Below are positions 11,301 through 23,914 of a DNA stretch of 64,000 nt, piece by piece. The position numbers were made by a program, and so were the translations under genes. Source of the DNA: Apium graveolens (Eukaryota > Streptophyta > Magnoliopsida > Apiales > Apiaceae); NCBI RefSeq assembly GCF_009905375.1, contig NC_133648.1, forward strand, positions 308,094,565 through 308,158,564, read 5' to 3'. Numbering within the stretch: position 1 is the first letter of the stretch; each line of letters begins with the position of its first letter. Under the pieces are notes generated by a model, which saw nothing but the letters and a program-made list of their open reading frames with translations, had not been told where the DNA came from and searched no databases.

Positions 11301-13987
11301 CTCTATACAGAGTTGAGAAATATCCTTATTTAGCTTGTTAACTCGATCCAATTTGTCTGAAAGCAAATAAATAAACTTCCGTTCAAAAGATAGAATAAAT
11401 AACATGCGAACGCAAAAACCACCGCAAGTCAAGATGATTACCACTACATAGATGAACTCCACCCTTCTCAAAGTCAAACCGCAGGTGAGCAGCAGCCCTC
11501 TTATCTTCTGATCTAGGAAGATATTTATCTTGCTCAGCTTTTACCACAGCATTGTATAGGCTCTGGTTTGTGTTAAGAAACTGTAGGATAGAGACCAGAG
11601 ATGAAAGTGAGGTACTGGCATACTAAAGATTCAAGGTTGTAGAACTATGACATTAACAAACAATTTAAAATTAAGATAGCAAGTTAACTGTTTGATGTGT
11701 CTTCAGTAAAACTATTAGTATCTTGAGTACCATTGTTGAAGTGCATAAAAATAATTTCTTTATTATGAATTATGAATTATTATTATTTTTTAAAAATTAG
11801 GGTCAGTAAAACTAATAGTATCTTGAATGTCATTGTTACACTGTGCTCCAGAGTTTGAAAATGGAGAGAAGAGAAGAGAAAATAAATTATAATTTTAAAA
11901 TTTTCCTTCCGAGGCGTGCTCCCGAGTTTTTTTGGCAAGAGAAGAGAAATGATCGAGAGAGAAAAATTCCTATAACTTTCTCCCAAAACTTTCTTCCCAA
12001 AAATGGGAAAATTTGGAAAGATCCTCTCACATTACCTTATTCTTTTTGGTCACTTTCTTTCTATTTTTACACAAACTGGGGAGCACACGACTGATTTATT
12101 TTCTTCTACTATTTCTCTTCTCTTCTCTTCTCCTCCCATCTCTTCTCTTCTCTTCTCTCCCAAAAAATCTCGGGAGCACAGCGTACAAGATGATCATAGG
12201 AACTGGCATAATTCAACATAAACAAGACCACTTACAGCTCTTACTATAAACAGAAAATATAACATTCTCGTTTAACCTAAGACTATTAATTTGCCAAACC
12301 TATCATTGGTCACCTCACATGTAGATATTCGTTCATTCTCATTAATGCCTTTGTTGCCTCTTGAACAAATTCTCTGTGACAAAAAAATGGTAAAGATAAT
12401 ACTCATGATACAGTGAACTTTGAAAAATTACACTAAAAATGAAAAGGTGGCACTTTACAACTAAAAGTAACCTGTCAGGATGAGTGTGCCTGCAAAGAGT
12501 TGTAGAATCAAGAACCGTACAGACCTAGAAGCACAAAAACAAAAATCAACCATTACATAATAAACACTTGTATGGAATATTTCTACACTACACTATTACA
12601 GTAGCTGAACTAAAGTTATGTCGTTTAGGCTACTTGTTAACTATGGTTAACATAATATTAATACATAGATATTGCATATGATTGTAATATACTAATATAT
12701 ATTTATAAAAAATAGGATATTTGATAGGAACATGTTCAACGGTTGATATATTGGTTTAGAGATTTTTCTGCGGTTCAATCTCCCAATTTGTTACTCGGGG
12801 TAGTGATTTTCTGTAATTAATCCACCCAAGCTATCTTCTTGTTTCTTGTACCATAATTACGTAAGGATTGCAATGTTTATATAGGGAATAGAAATCTAAT
12901 GAACTAAAACTCCTGAACAACTGGACTTAATATAATAACCTACTACATATTTGAAACTACTATTCCCACATATAGATGAATATAATATTATCTCTTTACC
13001 ACATGTAATTTAAACTGACTAATAACATGTATAAATTTTCTTCTTTATGTTTACAACCGTTCCCCATCAGGTTACATGGCTGTATATACATAAAAATTCG
13101 AATAGATTCAGCCAAAAAGTTTGCAAACTGATAAACACATAGAGCAATGTATTGAAGAACTAGAAACCTACTGTATCTGATATCTCATCCATCGCCTTCA
13201 GAATTTCTTTCGAAGACGGCATTCCAGATATGTAATCAATAAGTTCCCCTGACCTAACATTAAAATCATAATTCAAAGTCATGAAGTTAAAAAAAAGGTC
13301 CTCCTCAGCATTAGCCAGACACGTTAACCAGTCATAATTCTACGTTTTCAATTATCTACTGTCTGATCAAGCCAGATTATTTTTTTAAAAATTACTACAA
13401 ACTTGTTTATCAAACTGACTGTCAACATAATTTAAACACTAACTATACTTGTTATACTTTTTGGACCATTGTATCTTCTATCGTTCTACCCTAAAAACAA
13501 GTAATTTCTGTTTAATAGATTTTTAATTCGATAATGCCTAATTATGTTACTATAGATCAATAATAAAACATGTCACGAACACATTAACACAATGCATTTA
13601 ACAAATTACAAATTCAGGACGAATACAATTAGGTTTCTGCATTACACTTAAACGTTTCAAACGGCAGAATTATATTCATTTATCGAGCTTCACAATAGAC
13701 ATTCACTATTATGCTAATACCAGAGGTTAAAAATAAACCAGTCACTATTATGTTAATACGACAGGGAATTATTCATTTAACGAGATTATTTGTTTATATC
13801 TAATATTGATTTATCTATTGTAGTACCTTTCGATAGCATTATCGACGAATCGTTGAAAACCTTGAGGAGACTTCAATTGGTGAAAACCATAGAGTCCGGT
13901 AGCTTTGGAACCGGAGGTCGAAAGGTAGCGATTTCCGGTGAAGTTTGATCGGAGATTGAGAACGGCACGGCGAACTAGCGATGACAT
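5388..13987 (-). CDS. MIP: Mitochondrial intermediate peptidase (M3 metallopeptidase), 17 exons
   Basis: Mitochondrial intermediate peptidase removes an octapeptide from matrix proteins already cut by the processing peptidase. Exons from 5' to 3' on the minus strand: 13987-13827, 13253-13172, 12524-12472, 12373-12319, 11580-11442, 11356-11302, 10234-10033, 9795-9700, 8954-8835, 8725-8600, 8514-8359, 7937-7821, 6978-6853, 6776-6709, 6495-6360, 6253-6088, 5656-5388. They total 2127 nt, or 708 residues plus stop, all in phase. The N-terminus MSSLVRRAVLNLRSNF is rich in Arg and lacks acidic residues, as in a mitochondrial presequence. The zinc motif HEFGH is at residues 483-487, and a Glu at 512 (in DLAETPSNLFE) fits the third ligand, 29 residues after the first His as in the M3 family. 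Conserved plant stretches include RSGELIDYISGMPSS and GDLGYLYLDL. Four introns carry DNA elements without damage to exons. I see no break, so it is probably functional. Confidence 0.93.
7258..7596. mobile_element. Mutator-like MITE in a MIP intron
   Basis: The element is 339 bases long and its ends form an imperfect inverted repeat of at least 33 bases (left GGTAGAATGACTT, right end complement GGTAAATTGACTT, about 26 of 33 matching). It is flanked on both sides by the identical 10-mer CACATTATTT (7248-7257 and 7597-7606). A 9-10 base target duplication with long terminal inverted repeats is the signature of Mutator-like MITEs. It has no coding capacity and lies in the intron between exons 7821-7937 and 6853-6978. 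Confidence 0.7.
10464..10717. mobile_element. Stowaway MITE (Tc1/mariner type) in a MIP intron
   Basis: The left end is CTTCCTCCGTCCCACATATT and the right end is complementary (AAGTGGGACGGAGGGAG). TA dinucleotides flank both sides (10462-10463 and 10718-10719). CTCCCTCCGTCCC termini with TA duplications define Stowaway elements. The interior is AT-rich and non-coding. It lies in the intron between exons 11302-11356 and 10033-10234. Confidence 0.9.
11703..11837. repeat. Direct repeat of about 35 bases, 100 bases apart
   Basis: CAGTAAAACTATTAGTATCT at about 11705 recurs as CAGTAAAACTAATAGTATCT at about 11804, followed in both places by a similar TTGA..CATTGTT segment. The second copy borders the nested TIR element. 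It may be a small segmental duplication or a footprint of insertion. Confidence 0.6.
11841..12182. mobile_element. Terminal-inverted-repeat element, outer copy
   Basis: The left end CTGTGCTCCAGAGTTTG and right end complement GCTGTGCTCCCGAGATTTT form an inverted repeat that continues into purine-rich GAGAAGAGAAG (left) and its complement (right). It lies in the MIP intron between exons 12319-12373 and 11442-11580. No convincing target duplication was found. The family is not recognised. Confidence 0.55.
11914..12090. mobile_element. Inner related terminal-inverted-repeat element
   Basis: Inside the 11841-12182 element lies a second pair of ends of the same type: CGTGCTCCCGAGTTTTTTTG on the left and, on the right, the complement of CGTGTGCTCCCCAGTTTG. 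It looks like a related element inserted into the first or a partial tandem copy. It is non-coding. Confidence 0.45.
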
Positions 13988-15982
13988 TGGTTTCTGTGCG
14001 TGTAGTGATATAAGTATATGTGTATGTAACGACTGTGTGATGAAAGTGTTGTCGTTACCGTTAGTTAGAGATTAAAATGCGCCGTTGCTGTTCAGCTGGG
14101 TTTATGAATAAACACACAAGGGTTCAATTGTTAAATATTTTGACAAAAAAAGTCGAATATTTGATGATATTTTTTTTATTACAATAATTTTTTTATTATT
14201 GTCAAAAAAAATATAATTTGATGAAAATTTTATTTAAATTATTAAGAATTTATAAGGAGCGGTAAATGATAGAAGCAAACAACATTAATTCATATAGGGG
14301 TAATTGTACTTAAAATCATGATTCATGCATAACAAACACAATGATGATTAGGCCTCCTCCCTAGTTTTTAAAAGGTAAGTATGCACATACGAAAGCAAGT
14401 TTATAGGTGCCAATTTGGTATACAACACAAATGACACGACATAAATGAACATGTGTTCGGTTTTTTGACATACGACACGATAAAACACGAAATATAAACG
14501 GGTACGGATATGTGATTATCTTTATGTACATAACACGACACGAAAGTATACAAAATAAATAAATTTATTAATAAATATTTCGATATATATAAGATATTTA
14601 TATACACGTTTATATAAATATACATATATTATGTATATTCAAAAAATATACTATATATATGTAAAATTATATCCAAAAATATAATATTTTTAAATATTTA
14701 TTCATTGATTTATTTATTTATTTATATACACGAAATTCGAAACGTAAATGAAACGATTGGTTACAGATATGTATTCAACTTTCAGTACACGAGCACTAAA
14801 AGTGTCAGATATGTGCTAAACACGAAATTATACGACACAGAAGTATACAGACTACACGAGAATTGTCAGTTCTAACAATCTAAGCAAGCTACTCAATCAA
14901 TCTATCTATCTATCTATCTATAACAGGAGAACAAAAGTATAAAATTAGTGAGATTTTTTATGACGGATTTGCCCATGTATCTACTATAATTAAAAAATGT
15001 TATTAGCGAGAATCGAGCCCCAGTCTACCCATTAGTTCTCACACTATAATATCAATATGCTACGATATCTTTTATATTTTTAATCAAACACTAATATGTG
15101 TGTGTCGCTAAATAGTTAAATTTCAGTTTCCAAGTAAATCATGAAATAACATTTTTAGTCATGTTTTTCCTTTATATATATGAATTTAGTCAGCTATATA
15201 TTTCCAAATAATTAAAGTTACAATTAAGATAATAATTTTAATCAATATTTAACATATAAAGATAGTCATTATACAAAAAATCTAAATTAATTAAGATATA
15301 ACATGTATTTAGTAACTTATGTAATATGTTTTGAAGTAACGGTACTCTTATTTAAATCTATGATATTATGTATAAAAATTAATTAACAAGGTCAAATATT
15401 CGTGTTCACAATAATAAGAAAATTAAATAAATTTTTTAATCATATTTATTCAATAAAAATTATTATATTAGTAGAAAGTACATGTCATATAGTTTTTAGA
15501 ATTAAACAGAATGCTAAATTTTAGTTATTTAACCAAATTTACAGTAAAATACCAAATAATTTAACAATTATGGGATAAATAGAGTAGTGTTAGATGTACA
15601 CATAATTAAAAAATTGAACCGATTTTCGATTTACACCAATGTATTTGCTTATTTCCAACATAACATCAGAATATACTCGATTTTAAAAAGCACAATATTC
15701 GACCATTTTTTCACAAATATATCAGATCTTGGTCGAGTTTAAGTGCATTATTTAATTAGAAAATAGAAAGTTTGTCTATTGGATTGATGAGAAAGTTATG
15801 TCAATTAAATAAGTTGTTTGTAACATTTTACATCCACGGGGATTAATGTGTTCGAGACCTTTATAGGACCATGTCAATAATAATATATATCAAAATTGCA
15901 AAATTGATTTATTGTGATTTGTCTTAGATTTGACCCGATTATTGCACAATCAGGTAAAACTATGGGCGTTGTACTCAACTAA
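13988..15982. other. Intergenic DNA upstream of MIP
   Basis: This contains the MIP promoter and 5' UTR near 13,990-14,100; no defined element can be called. From 14,400 to 14,880 there are scattered ACACGACACGA-type motifs and AT-rich tracts that look like an unclassified old repeat. A CTAT tetranucleotide microsatellite lies at about 14,899-14,921. The rest is AT-rich with no coding signal. Confidence 0.5.
14985..15070 (-). repeat. Possible decayed SINE
   Basis: On the minus strand a B-box-like GGGGCTCGATTCTCGC follows a poor A-box-like GTAGCATATTGATA by about 40 bases. Only the B box is convincing. Confidence 0.3.
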
Positions 15983-17300
15983 TGTTAGGTAATGAATCAC
16001 AAAAAGAGGGGGTGAATGTGTTTTGGTGTTTTTCTGTTTTTTTGAAGTGTTTATGGTGATGAACAAAGTAAATTAAAACTTTGTAGTAAAATGTGTTAAT
16101 ACTGAACTTAAACAAGTAAGAACAGTGAACACATATCTTTCAAAACTCACTTAATTTTATATTAAAATTAAGAATATTTTACTACAAAATTTCTAGGCTC
16201 TTTGTTGTTAAAGAGTTTAGCTTCTTCCTTGAGAGAATACAAGATTTTTCTTATCTCCAGTTGTTACATCTAACAAAGGACCAGTGTTAATTTTATATAA
16301 TAGTTAAACACTAATTTACACAACATGTAATAAGAATTGCTAATCACTTTAGCAACCTGTCACTAATCTATCCATTTCTGGCTTAGCATATCTTTCCATA
16401 TTGTGTTAACTTTGATCTTCCTTTGTCAGTTAATCTTTACCCTTTATCTTGCACTCTGCAAGCAGCTTTTTGTATACTTGTCAATCCAATTGATTGGATT
16501 GTTTGTTGATTGAAAATCTTGGATATTTTACTTGATTGTATTCTGCATTTGAGTTTCATTAGAGGTCTCCAATTAGCTGTTAGAGAACTGACATCTCAAT
16601 AAGTATAAAGGCTTATCGAGGTCTTACAGTTCTCTAATGATTCTTGACTTATCGAGATCTTCGAGTTCTCGAGTAACTTTGACTTATTCGAGGTCTCTGA
16701 GTTCTCGAATGTTATTTGACTGTTTGAGGTCTCTTAGTTCTCGAGTGTAATCTTGACTTAATCGAGATCTTCGAGTTATCAAGATCTTCGAGTTCTCGAG
16801 TAACTTTGACTTATTCGAGGTCTCTGAGTTCTCGAATGCTATTTGACTGTTCGAGGTTTCTTAGTTCTCGAGTGTAATCTTGACTTATCGAGATCTCCAT
16901 TTCTTCATATCTTCAATTTGGCTTGTCGATATCTCTGAGACTTCTCGATAAGCTTTCCTTGACTTCTCGATAAGTCATTCTGGAGTTCTTGGATGACTTC
17001 TCTATAACACTTAATCTGTAACTTGTAGACTTCTTGACTTAAAATGTTTTTCACAAAACAGATTTATTCAACTCCAAGATTCTTCACATTTTCTCTGAGG
17101 CATGATCTTCATGATTTTCTTCCAGAGCTTATTCTTAGGCTTGGGACTGTTTACAGAAATATACTCCAGTCTAGTTTATTTATATTTTTACAAACTTAAA
17201 TGTTACAACACAAAATACAAACGTAGATTCCAATACAACTTACTTAGGGTTACCAATATGACTTAGTCTTGTTATAGTACAGACATGTCTTGCACAACAA
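15983..17300 (-). repeat. Copia 1 3' LTR
   Basis: 1318 bases. It matches the split LTR at 24044-28612 nearly base for base, for example TGAATGTGTTTTGG near 16,011 and again at about 27,344. It carries the internal tandem palindromic array described separately. Confidence 0.9.
16640..16895. repeat. Tandem palindromic array inside copia 1 3' LTR
   Basis: Units of about 110 bases open at 16651, 16761 and 16887 with ATCGAGATCT. Within them CTCGAG, CTCGAA and TTCGAG motifs recur every 25-30 bases. The 5' LTR has the same array at 27978-28205. A short 18-base duplication is present only in the 3' LTR copy. Confidence 0.8.
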
Positions 17301-17528
17301 TGTCCCCCAATTTGTGAGAAGATTGTTTATCACAAATTCATGTCTGTTAACAAGACTAACCCCAAGTTTCAATGGACATATAGATTTTACATACAAATTG
17401 ACAGAAATATAACATTTGACATTAAATGGTTGTTAAAGTTTTAACAAGAATATTCATTACATGAATTCTTCATATTCTAGCTCCTTTCTAATGAGATCCT
17501 TAAGGGTCAGTAATACTTCCATTTCTTC

Positions 17529-18471
17529 TCAAATTTCGGTTCCTCTTAAAGCTTCCACAAGCTTGAGCCACGCATCTAATGAATAACCATTTAAGTAACC
17601 AACCCTAAACCTGAAGTATCTGCCAATCTTGATGTTCAGAAAATGTCCATCTTTAGAGAGTCTGCTCATCCCTCTTGCTTTAAGCTCATTTGATCTTTTC
17701 TCAATTCTTTCCAGTTCTTCAGTATATTTCCTATCTTTTTCTTCCTTCTCAGCCTTTGCCTTTGCAATTTTCTCATTTCTTTCTTTCACCCATACACAAT
17801 ACACAGCTTTCCAGAACCTTGTTACAGTATCCCTATCCTTCATCAGACTGATCACTCTTTTAAACTCTGTGGTTAAAAGTGTGTCCATTAGATTACTGCC
17901 AAGTAAGATGGAAAAGACCATCATCATAGTAAATTCTGACTTCTATACATGATACAACCCAGACTCTGACTATTTCTTCAGCTAGCTATTGAAAATATTC
18001 TTCATATGTGAAGCACCAATTTAGTGGCAGAAAGTCAGTTTGATTATAACAGTTCCATAGTGATCTTTCAGTAACTGGTAGTTGTTTAGCTTTTCTCCCA
18101 ACAGATTTAAAGTGTGTCTTGATTGGAGGTTTATATGAAGGTAGGTTTGTGATTTTCTTCAAGCTGGTTTTAGTGGTAGTGATTGGGATTTTGAAAAGTG
18201 AGTTTGCAGTTGGCTTGTATAGAAATTTTGGCTTTGAGGTGAGAGATGGTTGAGTGTTTGAGCTAAGAGATTTGGTGGATTGAGATTTTGTCATTTGGAT
18301 TTGTAGGGTTTGTTGGTGTGATCCTGGATTGTCTTCCTTCTTTTTCCTCTTTCTTTCATCTCCTTCTCCTGGTGAAATTAATCTGATGCAAAACATTAGC
18401 TGAGTTCTTTCCTTAGGATGAAGAATTAAGCATTCCAATTTCACCAACAAGTCTAGTAAAAGTTGCTTCAT
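17529..18471 (-). pseudogene. Copia 1 extra reading frames after pol
   Basis: Two open segments lie between the RNase H end and the 3' LTR: 18471-17986 (161 residues, basic, rich in Ser, Thr, Lys and Pro) and 17927-17529 (132 residues). The second has a run of Lys, Glu and Ala with the look of a coiled coil (KERNEKIAKAKAEKEEKDRK). Sirevirus elements carry an extra, env-like gene in this place, and copia 2 in this window has one over 3 kb long. The copia 1 version may be a shortened remnant; no sequence match between the two was visible by eye. Function unknown. Confidence 0.5.
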
Positions 18472-20021
18472 CCAAAGGTTTAGTAAAAGTATCAGCTAAT
18501 TGTTTTTCTGTTAGAACAAAAATAAGCTCAATGGTACCATTTGTAGAATGTTCTCTAATAAAATGGTACCTTACATCAATGTGCTTTGTTCTAGAATGAT
18601 TAACTGGATTAGCTACTATAGATAAAGCGCTAGTATTGTCACACATGATTGGAATCTTGTGTAACACTAGGCCATAATTCATTAGTTGATTTATAATCCA
18701 AAGCACTTGAGCACAACAACTCCCTGCAGCTACGTATTCAGCCTCTGCTGTAGAAGTTGACACAGATTGTTATTTCTTGCTATACCAGGATACAAGTCTT
18801 TGTCCTAGAAACTGACAGCTTCCACTAGTACTCTTTATGTCAACCCTGCATCCAGCAAAATCTGCATCTGTGTATCCAACATCTTTTAAAACCAGTTCCC
18901 TTAGGATATCATAATCCCAAGTTTGGAGTCCCCTTCAAGTATCTGAAAATTCTCTTCATAGCCATCAAATGTGATTCTTTTGGGTTGGCTTGAAATATTG
19001 CACATAGACATTGCAGTTAAGTAAAACAATGATCCAATCATTCTTCTATATCTTAAAATATCTACACTCTTGCCTTTTTTATCTTCATCCAACTTTGTTG
19101 CTGTAGACATAGGTGTAGATGCAGGTGAACGATCAACCATGACAAACTTTTTCAATAAATCTTTAATATACTTAGTTTGACAGATGAAGATTCCATCACT
19201 TCTTTGACTGACTTGAAGTCCAAGAAAATAACTTAATTCCCCTATCATACTCATTTCATATTCACTCTGCATAAGCTTAGAAAATCTTTGGTAAAACTTT
19301 TCATTTGTAGAACCAAAGATAATATCATCCACATAGATCTGAACTAGGATTATATCATCACTATGCTTCTTGTAGAAGAGAGTCTTGTCCATGGTAACTC
19401 TAGTAAAATTATGTTTAAGTAAGGATTTTGACAATGCATCATACCAAGCTCTAGGTGCCTGCTTTAGTACATATAGAGCCTTGAGTAGTTTGTACACAAA
19501 ATCTGGAAATTCTGGATCTTCAAAGTCAGGTGGCTGGTGCACATAAACTTCTTCTTCCAACTCACATTTAGGAAGGCACTCTTGACATCCATTTGATACA
19601 CTTTAAAATTTGAATGTGCAGCAAATGCTAGAAAAATCCTTATTGCTTCAAGTCTTGCAACTGGAGAAAAAGTTTCATCATAATCAATTCCTTCTTCCTG
19701 TGAATAACCTTTTGCAACCCACCTTGCCTTGTTTCTGGTAACTATACCATTTTCATCCATCTTGTTCCTGAACACCCATTTTGTTCCAATTACACTTCTA
19801 TTTCTTGGTGCAGGAACTAACTCCCAAACTTTGTTTCTTTCAAACTGATTAAGCTCTTCTTGCATAGCGGATATCCAATCAGGATCCATTAGAGCTTTTT
19901 CAGTTTTTTTAGGCTCTACTTGAGACAGAAAGCATGCATGTAGGCACTCATTAGCAGTTACACTTCTAGTCCTTACACCAGCATTGGGATCACCAATTAT
20001 TGCATTTAGATTGTGACTCAT
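18413..20021 (-). pseudogene. Copia 1 reverse transcriptase and RNase H, broken
   Basis: The RT starts with the copia motif [11 protein letters not shown], then [14 protein letters not shown] and [20 protein letters not shown] frameshift near 19,550 separates the segment ending in MDVKSAFLN from the one starting [12 protein letters not shown]. The active-site motif is YVDD ([10 protein letters not shown]). After GSLFYLTA the normal sequence is lost by a deletion. RNase H resumes at 18763 with TAEAEYVAAGSCCAQ and ends QLADTFTKPLDEATFTRLVG, stop at 18413. Confidence 0.9.
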
Positions 20022-20201
20022 GTCCCATTTTCTGGTGTGAGTTTGTTGACTGGTGCCTTCATCATTTCCTCCATCATTGGTATGACTAGTAAAACCTTAT
20101 TCTCTTTCTCCCCCTGAGTTTGTGCTATCAAAATCAGGTGTATGAAATGAGCTTCCATTTCCATGATTTTCTTGTTTAGTAGTTTCTTCATTTATCATCT
20201 G

Positions 20202-21707
20202 TTATACATTGACTTCAGCCTCTTTATCAGAATCACTTTCAATGTTGATATTTTCAAATGTAAGGGCTTCAGATTCATTATCATCAAGGCATTCCAAGCC
20301 TGGACACTTGTCATCATCAAAAGTCACATATGTGCTTTCCATAATTTTCTTTTGATCAATTACATAGACCTTGTAGGCAGTCCTTTCCAATGAATATCCC
20401 AGTAAATATGCTTCAAAGACCTTTGAATCAAATTTTCCTACATATTCAGAGTTGTCTTTTAAGATGTAACACTTGCTTCCAAATAAATGAAGATGCTTTA
20501 TAGTAGGCTTTCTCTTGGACATGATTGAGTAAGGTGATTTACCATGTATCTTGTTGATGAGATATCTATTTTGAGTGTAACATGCAGTGTTAACAACTTC
20601 TTCCCAAAAACTAGTTGGCAACTTGGCATCTTGCAGCATTGTCCTAGCAGCCTCTACTAATGTTCTGTTCTTTCTCTCAACTACCCCATTTTGTTGAGGT
20701 ATTCTAGCAGCTGAGAATTCTTGAACAATGCCTTTGTTTTTACAGAATTCACTCAATATTGCATTTCTGAATTCTATCCCATTATCACTTCTCAATCTCT
20801 TCACACAGTTTTGATCTTCAGCCTATTTTTCTATCTTCTTTATGTGCTCAATTATGATGTGTGGAGTCTCATCTTTGGAGTGCATAAATTCTACCCAGGT
20901 GTACCTTGAGAAATCATCCACCATCACAAGTGCATATTTGTTTCTTGAAATGGATAAGACATTTACTGGTCCAAATAAATCCATGTGAATAAGTTACAAT
21001 GGTGCACTTATGGAATTCACAATCTTTGGCTTGTGACTTGATCTTTTCATTTTTACTTTCTAACAAGCTTCACATACTTCAATCTGAGCAAATTCTAATT
21101 TTGGCATATCTTTCACTAACTCTTTCTTGACCAGAGTGTTGATTTCCTTGTAGTTTAGATGTGAGAGTTTCTTATGTCATAACTTGCTTTGCTCTATAGA
21201 TGCCTTGGTGTAAAAGCAACAAATTCCATCCTCATTTGTTAAGTCCAAGTCTGCAACAAACAAGCTTCCTTTCCTTGCTCCTTTCAGAGTAACTTCACTG
21301 GTTTTCTTGCCGATGAAGGTACATTCTTCTTTATCAAAAAGAACTTTAAAACCTTTGTCTGCAAACTGGCTGACACTGAGAAGATTTACTTCAAGACCAG
21401 CTATCAATGTTACTTCATCAATGACAATATTTCCAGATACAATCATGCCATATCCCATTGTGAATCCTTTGTTGTTGTCTCCAAAGGTCACCAAAGGGCC
21501 AGCCTTATCCTCAAATTGTGATAGCAGGGCCTTATCATTTGTCATATGCCTAGAGCATCCACTGTCTATGATCCATATGACCTTCTTCATTTTGCCTTGC
21601 ATACAATGAGGATTAAGTGTGTTTAGCAACCCAAGTAATGTTGGGTACTTTCTTCTTGTTAACTGATTTAGCAGAAGTAGAGTTAGAAATCTCAGAAAGA
21701 TTGACAT
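20202..21707 (-). pseudogene. Copia 1 protease and integrase, broken
   Basis: The protease has the copia active site WIIDSGCSRHMT near 21,560. The integrase core follows, with SDNGIEFRN and PQQNGVVERKNRTLVEAART at 20202-20804. The segment 20,805-21,176, with the zinc-binding pre-integrase part and the first catalytic Asp, is interrupted by several stops. Gene order after protease confirms Ty1/copia. Confidence 0.85.
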
Positions 21708-23914
21708 TCATAGATGTTTGTGCATTTTCCCTTATAGCTGTAGATCTAATACTGACTTCTTTGATATCTATTTTCAGTTTGTGGCAACTTTTTATCAGTT
21801 TCATATTGCAAGGGATGCAATCAAACTTGTCACGGAATGAGTAGAGATCATTTATATTTGCTTCATTGTACTTGTATGCTCCTTCTACTGACTTGCTAAC
21901 AACCTTTTTACAAAGGTGAGTTAAATGATTCACAGAGCCACATTTTTTACATTATTTTCTTGGAGCATCTGCAACATATGCAAAGTTGTTGCTTTTGTTA
22001 ATCCCTATCTTCCCATTTATATTTTTCTTTTTCTTTCTTGCATCTTCAGTTTTCATATCCTTGACAGGTGTCTTGGAAGCTTGGTTGACCATGGGCTTCT
22101 TCTCAGCTGTGGAAATTGGAGTTGTTTCTGCATTCTTCTTCTCATTGTCTTCGTCAGCAATTTCTTGCTTTATGATCAACTCTTCTTCACTGAAATCTAC
22201 TTCACATGCCTTGAACATTGGTGAACCAACCTTTTTCAGCATAGCCGAAACATCTTCATTTTCCGTTGTTTTTCCTTTGTCACCTATTTCTTTCTTCTTG
22301 TTGTTCAAAGCATCATAATCAAGACCAATATCTATATTAGCACATGGATTGTTCTTCTTATGGTATTATCCAACCAACTCAGATGCATTCCTGAAAGATT
22401 TCAACTTGACTTCATTCTTTTCTAGCTTCTACCTCAACACTGCTTCAATCTCATTTGCACACTTGAGCTTGTTCTTTAGATGTGCATTTTCTTGTTTCCC
22501 AGCTGTAAACTCCACCACCAACAATTCAGTGTCTTGTTTCTCATTTTCAAGCTTCTCATTGATCTTTGTTAGTCTGCTAACTTCCTCATTAGCAGCAACC
22601 ATACTTGTATGAATGTGAAACATTTCTGTGCTCATCTTTTCAACAGTTTCCTTATATTGACTCACATTTAAATCAATGGTGGTAAGAGTTGGTACCTTTG
22701 CTTTTGATGAGGATGACTCTCCTTGCTCCAAGGCCATAAATGCATAATTTCCAACTTCCTCATCTTCATCATTATCAGAATCATCCCAACTCTTTTCCTC
22801 TGCAATATAGGCTTTGCTTTGCTGTTTCATTCGAAGAGCTTTATACTTTGCTTCCAGTTCAAGATAAGTCTTGTCTTTCTTTGCTTTCTTGGGTTTCCTG
22901 CATTATGTAACAAAATGGTCTAGCTCATCACAGTTATAGCATCTTATTTTTGATCTGTCAACAGATCCAGTTTTGTAGCCATTTTTGCTATCAGGTGTGT
23001 ACTTCCCTTTTCCTTTCCAGCTACTTTCTTTGTTGAATGATTGTCCTTTTCCCTTGAAGAATCTTGGCTTCTTTACTCTAATGTTAGAGAACTTTCTTGC
23101 TAGATAGGTCATTGATTGATCTAGCTCATCAAGTTCATCCAGGGTGTATAACTCATCTTCTTCTAATTCCAGTATGACTTGCTCCTGTGAATCATTATTT
23201 CTTTGCTCACTTGTTGAGCCATCTGGAGTCTGGAATTTTGGCTCATCATTTGAGATCTGACTTTCATTAACAATTAGATCACTTGAACCATCTACAACAT
23301 GCCCCTGACCAGCTCTTAATGATTTCCTTTGAATTATTTCCAGTTCTTATGATTTTAAAATTCCATATAGAACTTCCAAAGTCATTCTGCTCAAGTCTCT
23401 CCCTTCTCTGATTGCTGAGATTTTCTGTTCCAAATGGCCAGGGAGTGTGAGCAAAAACTTCAAGTTTACTTCTTCAGCTTCATAATATTTATCATGCAGC
23501 TGCAAGTCGTTAATCATCTTGTTAAACATTTCAAACACATCAGTGATACTTTCCTTTGGCTTAGCCATGAAACCCTCATACTGTGAAATAAGTATCCTTC
23601 TTTGATTTGACCTAACTTCCTTTGTTCCTTTAAAAAGTATCTCTATCTTCTACCAGATCTGCTTAGCAGTGTCACGGTTGACAATATTGTTGTACATTAC
23701 ATTGTCTAGTGACTCTAAGAATTAGTTGCAAGCCACTTTCCAGAGAGACGTTTTCTTTTTCAGTTTCATTATACTCTGAAGGATCTTTAAAAGCATAGTG
23801 TGTTGGAATAACCATGTCCCCATCTGTAGATTCCTCAACTCTTACCATGGGAATGAAAGGACCATTTTTGAGGATCTGGGTGTATAGTGGGTTGGCCATC
23901 CTGATAAACAACAA
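21613..23914 (-). pseudogene. Copia 1 gag, broken
   Basis: The start is probably the Met at about 23899 (MANPLYTQILKNGPFIP). The UBN2-type gag domain is at 23347-23568. A zinc knuckle of CX2C type (CYNCDELDHF) is near 22,920 and a second one (CKKCGSVNHLTHLC) near 21,920. Acidic and coiled-coil stretches lie between. Several stops and frame changes break it. Two widely spaced CCHC motifs in a long gag are common in Sirevirus-like copia elements. Confidence 0.8.

Noticed and set aside
12760..12800. tRNA or SINE B box (CGGTTCAATCTCCC)
   Set aside because: The upstream A-box-like motif is too close and poor; not enough for a call.
16640..16895. CRISPR-like regularly spaced repeats
   Set aside because: The array is in a plant retrotransposon LTR, the units are adjacent without unique spacers, and the paired LTR has the same array.
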